From: Flavitalea plasmicola
GTDB taxonomy: Bacteria > Bacteroidota > Bacteroidia > Chitinophagales > Chitinophagaceae
Reading direction: 5' to 3'
NCBI RefSeq assembly: GCF_030546645.1
Contig: NZ_JAUOTO010000004.1
Location: forward strand, 558,001-622,000
DNA: 64,000 nucleotides
Every line of letters begins with the position of its first letter. The stretch's first letter is position 1. Below, piece by piece: positions 16,842-25,796 of this stretch. Both the position numbers and the translations under genes were made by a program. The notes under the pieces were generated by a model. The model was not told where the DNA came from. It made no database searches and was given only the letters and a program-made list of their open reading frames with translations.

Positions 16842-19800
16842 TTAAAACCCTAATTGAATACCTGCCAGGAAAGTTCTTGGCTGTGGCACTTGTCCCTGGT
16901 CAATACCGCGTGCAAACAGATAGTCACCCGCTACTTCGGGATCATACCCGGTATAATGCGTGAGGGTCATTAAGTTTTGCGCAGCTATGTAAATCCGGAG
17001 CGATTTGATGGCGCCCTTGGTGGCACTGTTTAACATCGACACCGGTGAGCTGTATCCAATGGTAATATTCCGTAGACGCAGGTAGCTGCCATCCTCCAGC
17101 CACCAGTCGGATGGGCGGAGGTTCCCATTGCCCGTGACATTCTGGCCTATCCGGGGCAAAGCCGCTATATCGCCGGGTTTACGCCACCTGTCCAGAATAT
17201 CGGTGCTGGCATTATGCCCGGTGGACATGAAGCTGGTGTTTAACTTTAAGCCATTCAGGAGTTTCGATCCGCTGATACCTGACAATACCAGGGTCATATC
17301 GAAGTTTTTATACGTGATACCTGCATTGATGCCGTAAATATATTTGGGGATGGCATTGCCTAATATTTCCTGGTCTTTTGCGGTAACCACGCCGTCGCCG
17401 TCGATGTCTTTATAAATAAAATCGCCCGGTAATAAACCATCCTGGTACTTCGCATCGGGTTTGCCTGTTTTCTTAGCTGCTTCCTGGTTGAGGGCAGTTA
17501 TTTCGTCAGCATCCCTGGCCACATGATCCAGCCTGTAGCCATAGAAGGAGCCGATGGCATTGCCTGCAGCCGTGTAAGTGGTGGCGGGTACGGGTGTAAA
17601 AGCGCCAGCCTGGATAGGCGCAGAAAACTGATAGCCTAAGGATAACACCTTGTTATGGTTAACGGATCCGTTGACGCTTACATTGAAGCTGAGGTTATTG
17701 CTGATCTTATCCTTATACCCGACGGTCAATTCAAAGCCTCTATTCCTGGCGTTGGCTGCATTGACGGTCTTACGAGGCTGTGTACCCGTAGGACTCACGC
17801 CGATACTGGCGGGTAGTAAGGTGGTTACCAGCAAACCGGTGCTTTTACGATCGTACCAATCGGCTTCGACGGTGAGGCGGTGATTTAAGAAGGCCAGGTC
17901 GATGCCTATATCGGTTTGATTGGTTTGTTCCCATTTTAGATCCGGGTTGCTCAAGGTAGTCAACGTGGTACCGGATACAAATGTTTCCGTACTGCCCAGG
18001 GAGTATACCAGGGCGCCACCGGGTGTACCCTGGTATGTTTTTGCGGTATTCAGGAAGTTGGGAATATTGTTGTTGCCCGTCTGTCCCCAACTGGCACTCA
18101 GCTTGCCATCCGAAAGGAGCGGGAAGCCATCTTTCATAAATGCTTCTTCTGAAAAGCGCCAGGATAAACCTGCTGCGGCAAAATTGCCGTAACGGTTGTT
18201 AGGGCCAAAGTTGGAAGCGCCATCCCTGCGATAACTGGTGGTCAGTATATACTTATTGTCATAAGTATAGTTAGCCCGGCCGTAATAGGAGATCACAGAA
18301 GGACGTGCATAGTTGGAATAGGAATTGGTAACAGATTGGGAAGAAGCTACCCCCACATTGGGGATATTATCGTTGGGTTGACCGGTACCCCTGATGGAAG
18401 AGCCGTTGGTGATGCCCGGATCAATATAGCTTTGCCCGGCGATCAAAGAGAGCTGATGTTTGCCAAGTGTTTTTTCGTACGACAGGTAGTTTTCCAGCAT
18501 GTAGTATGAGTTTTCCGTAAAACTCAGCATCGACTGGCGGGCCTGGTTCAGGAAATTGGACGACTGGAACTGTTGCTGATAGCTATTACTCCGGCTGGAG
18601 TTCACTTCTGCTGCAAACTGTGAATGGAATTTTAATCCATCGATGATACGTACTTCGCCTGATAGTTGCGGGAAGAAAGCCAGTGATTTGGTAGTTTGGC
18701 TTTTCATGGAAATCTCCTGGATCGGATTAACAGCATTACTGAAGTCGTCGATGTTGGATAGGATAGAATATCCGCCCTGGATAGATGGGTCCAGGATGGG
18801 TTTATAGGGGGCGTATTGTATGGCATTGATGATATTGGCATAGTAACCTTTGCTTACGTATTGCCTGACGATGATGTTTTGGGTAAGCCGGAACCGGCCC
18901 AGCGTTTCTTCGAGGCCTACGCGTGCCTGGAATCTCTTGTTGGTAGCATCGGTTAAGATCGCCTGTTGATTGATATAAGTGGCGGATATACTATAGTTTA
19001 CTTTTTCACCACCGCCGCTGATGTTCAGGTCATTTTCGGATACCAGGGCGTTACGGAAAATGGTATGCTGCCAGTCGGTGCTGTCCTGTAAAACCGCCGT
19101 TGTGTTGAATTTTGCCGGCAGCACGGTATTCTTGGTAGCGGCGAGATCTTTCAGCGCGTCCACATATTGCGTTGCATTGAGCAGGTGCAGCTGTTTCCAG
19201 GCCCTGGCGATGCCCCACTGAGAGGTAAAGCTGACGCGGGGAGGACCGGTCTTTCCTTTTTTGGTGGTGATGATCACCACGCCATTGGCGGCTGCGGAGC
19301 CATAGATAGCGGTGGAAGAGGCATCTTTCAGGATGGTGATACTTTCTATATCCTGAAGATTGAGCGTATTAAAAAGGTTTTTGCTGCCCTGGATGCCATC
19401 CACTACATACAGGGGATTGACATCGGTGAAGCTACCGGTACCTCTGATGATAATCTGGGCATCTGCGCCGGCGCTGCCGCTGCTTTGCAGCACCTGTACG
19501 CCGGCGGCCTTACCGATGAGTAGTTGCGAGGGATTGGTGGCATTTACCCCGCCGGCTTCTTTCGCCGTCACTACGTTAAAGGCACCTACCATATCTTTCT
19601 TTCTGGCAATACCATAACCGATGACAACGACGTCGTTCAGGACCTCTGCTGTTTTGACGAGGCGTACGGAAAAAGTGAGTGTGGCGCCTGATCTCAGGGA
19701 AACATCGTTCAGCCGCTGGGTCTCAAAACCCGTGTAAGAAACGCTGAAGGAGTATTTTCCTTCAGGTGGTAATCCGGAGAAACGGAATACGCCATTGCTG

Positions 19801-20000
19801 TCAGTTGCCACGCCGGCGGTATACTTTGTCTTTTCATTGAGCGCCACCACGGAGGCATTGGGAAGAAGGTCCCCTTGATCTGTGCGCACGATGCCCGTGA
19901 CCTGCATACGACCCTGTCCCTGGGTGGTCATTGAAACGCCTGATATCAACAGGACTAAAAGCAAAAACAGACGCCATTTTGGCCGATGTAACATCTTCAT
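16842..20000 (-). CDS. SusC/RagA TonB-dependent transporter without STN domain (locus A)
   Basis: A 1052-residue outer-membrane TonB-dependent transporter. After a signal peptide (about 1-29) comes a carboxypeptidase-regulatory-like domain (VTGIVRTDQGDLLPNASV to about 115), then the plug with the SusC signature (VIGYGIARKKDMVGA, VDGIQG, ILKDASSTAIYGSAAANGVVIITTKKG) and a 22-strand barrel ending in FLAGIQLGF with terminal aromatic residue. No N-terminal STN (secretin/TonB signalling) domain is present, unlike the SusC proteins of loci B and C, although an ECF/FecR pair lies just upstream. The 86-base gap from FecR holds a hairpin. It imports oligosaccharides with its SusD partner. Confidence 0.96.
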   Translation of the reverse strand: MKMLHRPKWRLFLLLVLLISGVSMTTQGQGRMQVTGIVRTDQGDLLPNASVVALNEKTKYTAGVATDSNGVFRFSGLPPEGKYSFSVSYTGFETQRLNDVSLRSGATLTFSVRLVKTAEVLNDVVVIGYGIARKKDMVGAFNVVTAKEAGGVNATNPSQLLIGKAAGVQVLQSSGSAGADAQIIIRGTGSFTDVNPLYVVDGIQGSKNLFNTLNLQDIESITILKDASSTAIYGSAAANGVVIITTKKGKTGPPRVSFTSQWGIARAWKQLHLLNATQYVDALKDLAATKNTVLPAKFNTTAVLQDSTDWQHTIFRNALVSENDLNISGGGEKVNYSISATYINQQAILTDATNKRFQARVGLEETLGRFRLTQNIIVRQYVSKGYYANIINAIQYAPYKPILDPSIQGGYSILSNIDDFSNAVNPIQEISMKSQTTKSLAFFPQLSGEVRIIDGLKFHSQFAAEVNSSRSNSYQQQFQSSNFLNQARQSMLSFTENSYYMLENYLSYEKTLGKHQLSLIAGQSYIDPGITNGSSIRGTGQPNDNIPNVGVASSQSVTNSYSNYARPSVISYYGRANYTYDNKYILTTSYRRDGASNFGPNNRYGNFAAAGLSWRFSEEAFMKDGFPLLSDGKLSASWGQTGNNNIPNFLNTAKTYQGTPGGALVYSLGSTETFVSGTTLTTLSNPDLKWEQTNQTDIGIDLAFLNHRLTVEADWYDRKSTGLLVTTLLPASIGVSPTGTQPRKTVNAANARNRGFELTVGYKDKISNNLSFNVSVNGSVNHNKVLSLGYQFSAPIQAGAFTPVPATTYTAAGNAIGSFYGYRLDHVARDADEITALNQEAAKKTGKPDAKYQDGLLPGDFIYKDIDGDGVVTAKDQEILGNAIPKYIYGINAGITYKNFDMTLVLSGISGSKLLNGLKLNTSFMSTGHNASTDILDRWRKPGDIAALPRIGQNVTGNGNLRPSDWWLEDGSYLRLRNITIGYSSPVSMLNSATKGAIKSLRIYIAAQNLMTLTHYTGYDPEVAGDYLFARGIDQGQVPQPRTFLAGIQLGF

Positions 20001-20041
20001 AACTGGAACGTTTTTTTAAGTGCAGGGCATAGTAAACCCTG

Positions 20042-20058
20042 GGGCGCTAAAGGCGCCC
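20042..20058 (-). promoter_or_regulatory. Stem-loop between fecR and susC (locus A)
   Basis: GGGCGC and GCGCCC form a perfect 6-bp stem with a 5-base loop in the 86-base gap between the FecR stop and SusC start. There is no clear T-run, so it is more likely a processing, stability or attenuation element than a full terminator. Confidence 0.5.
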
Positions 20059-20086
20059 ACATTTGGAATAGAACTATATGGGTGAA

Positions 20087-21136
20087 TTATTTTCTCTTAA
20101 TTATAAATCCGCTATCATTCCGGATCAGCTTCAGATTATTGGGAAGCGTTAGATCAGTCAGGATCTTCTCCAGCGAGTCTGTTTTTTCAAATTTTCCATC
20201 GAAATAAATATCTATCACATCTGCAGGGTAATAATAGATAGCTTTCCCATAGTAATTACTCAGCTGATCCAGTACCTGCGACATTGGTTGATTGCTGAAT
20301 TTGTACCAATCTGGTTTCGTATAATCCGTACCGTTGTTGCCGGCTCTTACTAATATTTCCGTGCCCCTGGTATTGAAGTCAAAAACATAGGATTTTCCTG
20401 TTTTTCGGTAGTAGTTGAGTTCTTTACCAGGCGTAAGTACTACATCGTTGATGACTTTCTTTTTATTGACAGATCCTTGCACCATCACTTTCCCGCTGTT
20501 CAGTCTTACGCTGATCATATCTTGCCCGGGGATGGCTTTCACATGAAAAAAGGTGCCCAGTACGGTCGTATATAGTTCGTCGCTATACACTATGAAGGGA
20601 TGTAATTTATCGGAGACTACGGTAAAATCAGCTTCTCCTGTCAGATAAATGTTCCTGTTTTCCCTGAATTGTTTGTTATACACTACGGAGGCTGCCGGCA
20701 GCAGCCGTACTACAGAACCATCCGGCAATACGATAGCCATGGCTTTATTGCTGCTGTTGGTGGTCAGTTGCTGTTGTCCGGAAGGAATTGTTGCAGTCAT
20801 TCCCGGATTTGCAGCCGTTGTTTCCTGATGGCCGCGGTGGAGTAGTAACATGGTCCCTCCAACCAATACGCCGGCTGTTACTGCAGCGATAGCCAGTCGT
20901 TTAACCCATTTATTCCGGTGATCAGCCGATATCGTTTGTTCATGAATATTTTTCAGCCACTGTTGGGAGACGGTTTCCGGGAAATGGCCGTCTTCCTGTA
21001 ATTGCAGGAATTCCTCTTCCGACAGGTATTTCTCCAGCATTTCAGGATGCTCCTGCAGGAAATTGGCTACCCTGCGGGCTTCTTCCGGGGTGCATTGATC
21101 GCTGAAGAACCGTCGAATTAATTCATCATTTATCAT
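20087..21136 (-). CDS. FecR family anti-sigma factor (locus A)
   Basis: A 349-residue FecR-type regulator. The N-terminal cytoplasmic part (about 1-78, acidic and helical) should bind the sigma factor. One transmembrane helix follows at about 82-103 (LAIAAVTAGVLVGGTMLLL), then a periplasmic FecR domain (VLPDGSVVRLLPAASVVYN, YLTGEADFTV, VLGTFFHVKA) and a C-terminal DUF4974-type domain (ending LKLIRNDSGFIIKRK). In the family it holds the ECF sigma factor until an outer-membrane transducer signals. The matching SusC here has no STN domain to signal with, so the trigger is unclear. It lies 70 bases after the sigma gene. Confidence 0.93.
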   Translation of the reverse strand: MINDELIRRFFSDQCTPEEARRVANFLQEHPEMLEKYLSEEEFLQLQEDGHFPETVSQQWLKNIHEQTISADHRNKWVKRLAIAAVTAGVLVGGTMLLLHRGHQETTAANPGMTATIPSGQQQLTTNSSNKAMAIVLPDGSVVRLLPAASVVYNKQFRENRNIYLTGEADFTVVSDKLHPFIVYSDELYTTVLGTFFHVKAIPGQDMISVRLNSGKVMVQGSVNKKKVINDVVLTPGKELNYYRKTGKSYVFDFNTRGTEILVRAGNNGTDYTKPDWYKFSNQPMSQVLDQLSNYYGKAIYYYPADVIDIYFDGKFEKTDSLEKILTDLTLPNNLKLIRNDSGFIIKRK

Positions 21137-21206
21137 ATTATATACGGCTGACAGATGAGTAATACGTTTCTACCGCGCGAACTACGTAGTCTGGTCCAAA
21201 AATATT

Positions 21207-21779
21207 TTAAAACCGGATAAGCCAGGCCAGGAGGGAGACCATGAGCCCGAGATAGTGTTTTATCTGTTTCATAGCCTGGAAAATATGTGTTTCCACCGTT
21301 CTGGACGATAAGGAAAGTTCGTGTGCGATCTGCTGGTAGCTCATGCCTTTAAAACGACTCATTTCGAATACCTTACGACGCACCGGGGGCATTTCCTTCA
21401 AAGCATTCGCCAGCTTCGCCTGTAGTTCTTTTTCCGCCAGCTTCCCCCAGAAGTCATCTACCGGCAGGGCATACTTGTCTATTATATGGATTACCTTTTC
21501 CTTGTAAACAGACTCCTTGCGGAGAAAATCGATCAGGGTGGTGCGGGCAATGCGGAACAGCTGTAGCTGTATATCGAGGTCATCAGTGAGACTTTCCCGG
21601 TAGTTCCAGCATTTGATGAATGTGAGCTGCGTCACCTCTTCTGCAATGAAGGATGACCTGGTTCTTTGGAGAATAAAATAGTAGACCCTTTTGTGCCAGG
21701 AATAGTAGACTTCATTGAACACCAAAAGGTTACCCTGTCTCAAAGCAGCAATCGTATTCAAAACGTGGCAATTTACCAC
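21207..21779 (-). CDS. ECF RNA polymerase sigma factor (locus A)
   Basis: A 190-residue ECF sigma factor of the Bacteroidota FecI/RpoE type. Region 2 runs about 15-80 (FNEVYYSWHKRVYYF, AEEVTQLTFIKCWNYRE) and region 4 about 120-175 (LKEMPPVRRKVFEMSRFKGMSYQQIAHELSLSSRTVETH recognised as two adjoining motifs). The tail LMVSLLAWLIRF is strongly hydrophobic. No ATG lies near the 5' end: the first candidate is GTG at 21779, and TTG at 21761 is another, with a stop just upstream. It should direct transcription of its glycan locus once released by FecR. No consensus -7 box was found in front of it. Confidence 0.92.
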   Translation of the reverse strand: MVNCHVLNTIAALRQGNLLVFNEVYYSWHKRVYYFILQRTRSSFIAEEVTQLTFIKCWNYRESLTDDLDIQLQLFRIARTTLIDFLRKESVYKEKVIHIIDKYALPVDDFWGKLAEKELQAKLANALKEMPPVRRKVFEMSRFKGMSYQQIAHELSLSSRTVETHIFQAMKQIKHYLGLMVSLLAWLIRF

Positions 21780-21859
21780 AGCAATTTAAAGAAATAAATG
21801 TGGAAATTCCAAGAGATACGATCGGAAGTGGTGATCTGCAGTGACACTTATATTCCAAA

Positions 21860-21885
21860 AAGCCCCTGACCGGGGCCAGGGGCTT
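21860..21885 (-). terminator. Intrinsic terminator for the T9SS protein gene
   Basis: AAGCCCCTG and CAGGGGCTT form a 9-bp stem with an 8-base loop, and on the minus strand the right arm runs into TTTTT. It is 23 bases after the stop of the gene at 21908, before the sigma gene's start region. Confidence 0.88.
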
Positions 21886-21907
21886 GCTTTACTTGTCAGC
21901 CTGCCGC

Positions 21908-23530
21908 TTAGTGCGCTATCACAATTTTTTGTACCGATTTGTTGATGCCATCGGAAACCTGGACAAAATAGGTCCCTGATGGGATTGAAGAAGTGTTGAT
22001 CACCTCCTGGTAGTTATTTTCGGCCTTCTTTTTGAAGACGGGATTTCCGGCTATATCGAAAATGGTAATGAGGATGGTTTGAGCCTTACCCACAGTCGTT
22101 TTGCCCGAAAAGGACTGTAATTGCAAGGTCAGCGAGGAGTTCACGGGGTTGGGAGAGGCAAGGACGGTATTGGATGCGACCTTGAGCTGACCGCCGCCGC
22201 CTCCTGTCGTACAGGATTGCTGAGCAAACAAATTACGCGTTGTTGGCGTATTGCAACTATTGTAGGCAGTTGCAACGATCTTATAGAACCCATTATAAGT
22301 TACTGGCAAACCAAAGCTGGTAACAGTCTGCTGACTGCCGATACCCTCTGGCGAGATGATCTCCTTAGAGGTGTAACCGCTCGTAATAACCGTACCGTTC
22401 GTATTGATCCCGTAGATATTGATGGTTATCCTATAAGCATTAGCGCCTGGTCGAAAGGCCAGTGTCACGGAGTTTTCCGTGGTGTATGGACAAAGTGAAT
22501 TCGTGCTCGTGCTGGATGAGGTATTCGAAGCGCTTAAATTATCTATCAGCACCATGCCCACATTGACGGACTTTGTGATAGGATATTGTATGGTCGAACA
22601 GGGCACAGTAACAGTCCCGCTGATGGAACTGACCCCGTTGAATGTTCCGCTGCTTTTGACAGTGACCGTCGTGCTTGTTGAGCTTGTGATGGTAATGCCG
22701 CTGCCTACCTGCCAGACGACGCTGCTTCCGGCCGGCAAATTGGTAACGGAATAGGTGACATTGGTGACGCAAACATCATCGGGTCCGCTGAGAGAAAAGC
22801 TGGGCCTGATGATCGGGATCTGCGCTTCCGGCCCCCTGTCGCTGCATTCGCCGACTGACCGAACTTTAATGAAACCACCATTTCCACTGGTCCCGTCAGG
22901 AGTGATCGTCGCGTTATTACTGCCTAAAATATAGGTGCCAGGACTAGTCGAGATAGTGCCGTTGACCAGCCATCCCGTGGGAACTGCATACTCATATTGC
23001 GTTATTTGTTTGTACGCGATACTATTATTGCCACCGGTGGACGAGGTGTTGGCCGTAACATAGGATACGCGTGCGAACGAAACGTTCAGCGGAGTCAGAT
23101 CGCAGATGCCTGGTGTAAAGGATGAAATTCCCAAGTTCGGCGCACTGGGGATTGTTTTCACCTTATCGAAGATATAGAAAGGCGTATATTGCTGCTTTTT
23201 GTCCTTGTCAATGTAGGACAGCCTAAAACCTTGCGGGCTTAAAGGATCAATGCGTAAAAATGTAACATGGATCTGGACCGTTGTACTCGTGGTATTTCCA
23301 TTATTGTCAGTAATGGGAGTTACGTTAATGGCAGCGGTGGGCAAAACAAATGTATAGCCAGCTTGCTGGTCTCCGTTCAAAGTAACATTGTCGGCAACGC
23401 CCGTTATGGACAATGTGAAGGTATACGCAACCTCCGGACAATATTCGTTGCTGGTAGCCGGAGAAATGGTTTGTGAAAAGCTACAATAAGAAAATAGAAA
23501 TAGGACAGTGAAAAGGGAAAATTGTTTCAT
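21908..23530 (-). CDS. T9SS type A sorting-domain surface protein of unknown function
   Basis: A 540-residue protein with signal peptide 1-19 (MKQFSLF...SYCSFS) and a type IX secretion tail (LASPNPVNSSLTLQL to SVQKIVIAH, last about 85 residues). The middle is Ser/Thr/Val-rich and looks like several Ig- or PKD-like beta-sandwiches (YSVTNLPAGSSVVWQVGSG is the typical PKD-like strand pair found in Bacteroidota adhesins). No catalytic motif was seen. It should be exported through the outer membrane and attached to the surface or released. It is transcribed alone from a TAnnTTTG-containing leader and closed by the terminator at 21860. Confidence 0.85.
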   Translation of the reverse strand: MKQFSLFTVLFLFSYCSFSQTISPATSNEYCPEVAYTFTLSITGVADNVTLNGDQQAGYTFVLPTAAINVTPITDNNGNTTSTTVQIHVTFLRIDPLSPQGFRLSYIDKDKKQQYTPFYIFDKVKTIPSAPNLGISSFTPGICDLTPLNVSFARVSYVTANTSSTGGNNSIAYKQITQYEYAVPTGWLVNGTISTSPGTYILGSNNATITPDGTSGNGGFIKVRSVGECSDRGPEAQIPIIRPSFSLSGPDDVCVTNVTYSVTNLPAGSSVVWQVGSGITITSSTSTTVTVKSSGTFNGVSSISGTVTVPCSTIQYPITKSVNVGMVLIDNLSASNTSSSTSTNSLCPYTTENSVTLAFRPGANAYRITINIYGINTNGTVITSGYTSKEIISPEGIGSQQTVTSFGLPVTYNGFYKIVATAYNSCNTPTTRNLFAQQSCTTGGGGGQLKVASNTVLASPNPVNSSLTLQLQSFSGKTTVGKAQTILITIFDIAGNPVFKKKAENNYQEVINTSSIPSGTYFVQVSDGINKSVQKIVIAH

Positions 23531-23591
23531 GATAGAAGGTTAATACGATAAAAGTATTTGATGGCTCAATGTTCCCGCAATTTAGTAAACT

Positions 23592-23599
23592 CAAAATTA
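23592..23599 (-). promoter_or_regulatory. Candidate -7 box for the T9SS protein gene
   Basis: TAATTTTG on the minus strand, matching the Bacteroidota TAnnTTTG element, 62 bases before the ATG at 23530. No -33 TTG is found at the preferred distance. Confidence 0.35.
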
Positions 23600-23677
23600 T
23601 CAGTAAGTCACAGTTCATATTCGTGCAGCTATTAGGCAAATCCGTGTCAATATCGCCTATAAGCGTGTCATGCAATG

Positions 23678-23715
23678 GTCAGGCCTATTATGCGATGTTG
23701 CATAACAGGCCTGAC
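23678..23715. repeat. Long imperfect hairpin in the 23531-23747 gap
   Basis: GTCAGGCCT pairs with AGGCCTGAC, and after one mismatch TTATGC pairs with GCATAA around a 6-base loop, giving 15 paired positions in a 38-base element. It lies 33 bases past the lipoprotein stop (23748). There is no T-run on the minus strand and a weak one on the plus strand, so it may be a factor-assisted terminator or an mRNA end-protecting element. Confidence 0.7.
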
Positions 23716-23747
23716 GTTTCTTGCAGAGCTAACAAGCGAATTGCTGT

Positions 23748-24614
23748 CTAATAACCCTTCCAGGTAATGGTATTGGGTGTGTTATATCCCAAATAGCTGT
23801 ATGCTATCAGGCGGCCTTCCTGGTCGAATTGATGACCCGTGAGCGTATATGAACCGCTTTCAAAAAACCTGGTGACCTTGGTGCGGACATTCGGCGGCGA
23901 AGTGATCTCCGGAAAATAGCCCAGGTACTGGAGCAGATAGAACGTATGGGAGCTCCCCATGTAATCATCGCAGTAGAATTGCTGCCTGGCTTTACGGGTT
24001 GTGTCGTATTCATAAGAGTTTTGCGAGTAGGATAAGGGGTTGCCCAGCTGGTCATAGCGAACAGTATCGGTTCCACTGAAAGGGAAGCCATTGTTGTAGT
24101 CGTTGTCGTTCCTTACCGAGAAGAGCCGGTGGTCCCGGTAGGTAAAAAAAGTTTTTCCCGTTGCATGGGATTCGGCGGTCCGATGAAAAAGAAGCCTGTA
24201 ATTGCATACGCAGGAGTCGGGTCTGCCATTCCAGCCAAGATAGATGCGGGCGGTTGTATCAGTGGCGCCATGACCGGTGGTGTCCCGGGTAAGCAGGTAG
24301 ATGGTCCTGCCCTGGTCAATGACATGCAGGTCCAACTGGAAAGGAATGACATCGGAAGGCAACTGCTCGTTGTCGAAAGAGCAGATGATCTCTGTCAATT
24401 TACAGGAATCGTTGAATTTTTTTCCGAAGGGATAATGGAGGGGCTGAGGTAAAATATGATCAAATAGTGGAATATGATATTCCGCCACCTGGTATCCGCC
24501 TTCCAGCGGATCGGGAAAATGATCGTAGGAATAGATGCCTTTATGGCAGGAATTCAACAAGAGTAATAATGCCACGGCAAAGATGCCAATCCGGAGGGAA
24601 TTTGCTTTTTTCAT
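23748..24614 (-). CDS. Hypothetical lipoprotein
   Basis: A 288-residue predicted lipoprotein: a basic N-terminus, hydrophobic core (IGIFAVALLLLL) and a lipobox LLLNSC with Cys23. The mature part is rich in Tyr, Asp and Gly, with segments such as VRYDQLGNPLSYSQNSYEYD and YTLTGHQFDQEGRLIAYSYLGYN that resemble the YD-type strand repeats of Bacteroidota DUF4595-like lipoproteins. No catalytic motif is apparent. It is a single gene, separated from the oxidoreductase by about 140 bases and followed by the long hairpin at 23678. Confidence 0.75.
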   Translation of the reverse strand: MKKANSLRIGIFAVALLLLLNSCHKGIYSYDHFPDPLEGGYQVAEYHIPLFDHILPQPLHYPFGKKFNDSCKLTEIICSFDNEQLPSDVIPFQLDLHVIDQGRTIYLLTRDTTGHGATDTTARIYLGWNGRPDSCVCNYRLLFHRTAESHATGKTFFTYRDHRLFSVRNDNDYNNGFPFSGTDTVRYDQLGNPLSYSQNSYEYDTTRKARQQFYCDDYMGSSHTFYLLQYLGYFPEITSPPNVRTKVTRFFESGSYTLTGHQFDQEGRLIAYSYLGYNTPNTITWKGY

Positions 24615-24755
24615 ATAAATAAGGGGTTAAATGGCTCTGATCAAATGAAATTATGCTACTTCCGGCGCCGGAGGGCGCAGAATTTATAAGTGCACGATAT
24701 GACGAATAACTGCATTTCCTATACAATAGCCGAGCACCGCTTATTCGGGATCCCG

Positions 24756-25727
24756 TCAAATGGTGACAACCAGACGTTGTCCGGCAGGAACATCCAGGTT
24801 CCAAAGCTCTGCGATGTCCTGCGACTTAACCGAGATCGTCCCTGCTTTGAGCTTCCCTTCGGAAGCTAATTGAAACATTTCAGGAAGTATGTCAGTGAAA
24901 AGGGCGGCAACCTGCTGTTTTGACCAGGCGCCAAGGCCGGATCCGGCCAGCTGGAGATCTACGCTTCGCAGATTAGCGGCAGAGAGCTGGATAAGATCGC
25001 CGGTGACACTACCCACAGATACAAATCTTATCTTGTTTGTGAACGAGCCATCGCCTTTTACACAGGCGAGGATCATTTCTGCGGTGTGTCCCCACAGATA
25101 ATCAATGATGACATCAATGGGAGTATTAGCATGGATGGATTTGAGCTGTGCTCTAAATTGTTCATCATTCTGCGCAACGGAGATGGACTCATCCGCGCCC
25201 AGCGTTAACAGGTCATTGAGCGACTGCTGGTTCCTGCCGGTGGCGATCACTTTCTTTGCGCCATAGTGTTTGGCTATTTGTACTGCCGCCCGTCCGGTGA
25301 AGCCGGTGGCGCCATTGATCAGCACCACGTCGCCCCGCTGAATATCCGCCCGGAACCGTAAGGCCATGGCTGCGCCAATGACCGCGTTGGGCAGGGCCGC
25401 CGCCGTGGCGTCGTCCAGATTTTCAGGTACTTTTACTATACGGTCTTTATGGATGGTGGCTTTTTCTGCCAGCATGCCGCTTACCCCCATCCCGTATACT
25501 CTCGTTCCATCTGCAAGCAGGCAAATGCCATCACCTCCAACTACTGTGCCGCCACCTGCCGGTGCGTCACTTGAATAGTGTTTACCGGCGGCGCGTCCTT
25601 TATCAAAGTGTTTAATGGCAACGGCCTTTACATTTACCAATATTTCATCTTTGTTTTGAGCTACCGGTTCGGGAAAATCAACATACTGAGGCAATTCTCC
25701 TTTTTGGTACATTACTGCTGCTTTCAT
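24756..25727 (-). CDS. Zinc-independent MDR family oxidoreductase (quinone reductase-like)
   Basis: The start was placed at ATG 25727 (MKAAVMYQKGELPQYV), since the 19 residues before it in the frame are not conserved and overlap the promoter. The 323-residue protein is a medium-chain dehydrogenase/reductase: GroES-like N-terminus (KAVAIKHFDKGRAAGKHY) and Rossmann domain with INGATGFTGRAAVQIAKHYGAKKVIATGRN. It lacks the Cys/His structural-zinc lobe of alcohol dehydrogenases, so it should be NADPH:quinone- or enone-type. The preceding gene, on the same strand, is a Crp-type regulator, and a 14-bp palindrome with a -7 box lies between them, so it is the likely target. Confidence 0.88.
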   Translation of the reverse strand: MKAAVMYQKGELPQYVDFPEPVAQNKDEILVNVKAVAIKHFDKGRAAGKHYSSDAPAGGGTVVGGDGICLLADGTRVYGMGVSGMLAEKATIHKDRIVKVPENLDDATAAALPNAVIGAAMALRFRADIQRGDVVLINGATGFTGRAAVQIAKHYGAKKVIATGRNQQSLNDLLTLGADESISVAQNDEQFRAQLKSIHANTPIDVIIDYLWGHTAEMILACVKGDGSFTNKIRFVSVGSVTGDLIQLSAANLRSVDLQLAGSGLGAWSKQQVAALFTDILPEMFQLASEGKLKAGTISVKSQDIAELWNLDVPAGQRLVVTI

Positions 25728-25747
25728 TTTTTTCTTTTTTGGTAAAG

Positions 25748-25791
25748 CAAAATTAGACCGGAAGCAGCGACGGAGCGATAACATATGTTAT
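25748..25791 (-). promoter_or_regulatory. Promoter and Crp-type operator of the MDR oxidoreductase gene
   Basis: On the minus strand, TAATTTTG (25748-25755) is a TAnnTTTG -7 box 20 bases before the ATG. Upstream lies the perfect 14-bp palindrome ATAACATATGTTAT (25778-25791). Its centre is 36.5 bp from the final G of the box, roughly position -40.5, the place for a class II activator. No -33 TTG exists, consistent with activator dependence. The Crp-type gene ends 5 bases beyond. Confidence 0.6.
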
Positions 25792-25796
25792 TAAGT

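Noticed and set aside
24661-24672. The perfect palindrome TCCGGCGCCGGA in the gap between the oxidoreductase and the lipoprotein.
   Set aside because: It is G/C-rich, short and has no -7 box at a suitable distance, so I did not call it an operator.
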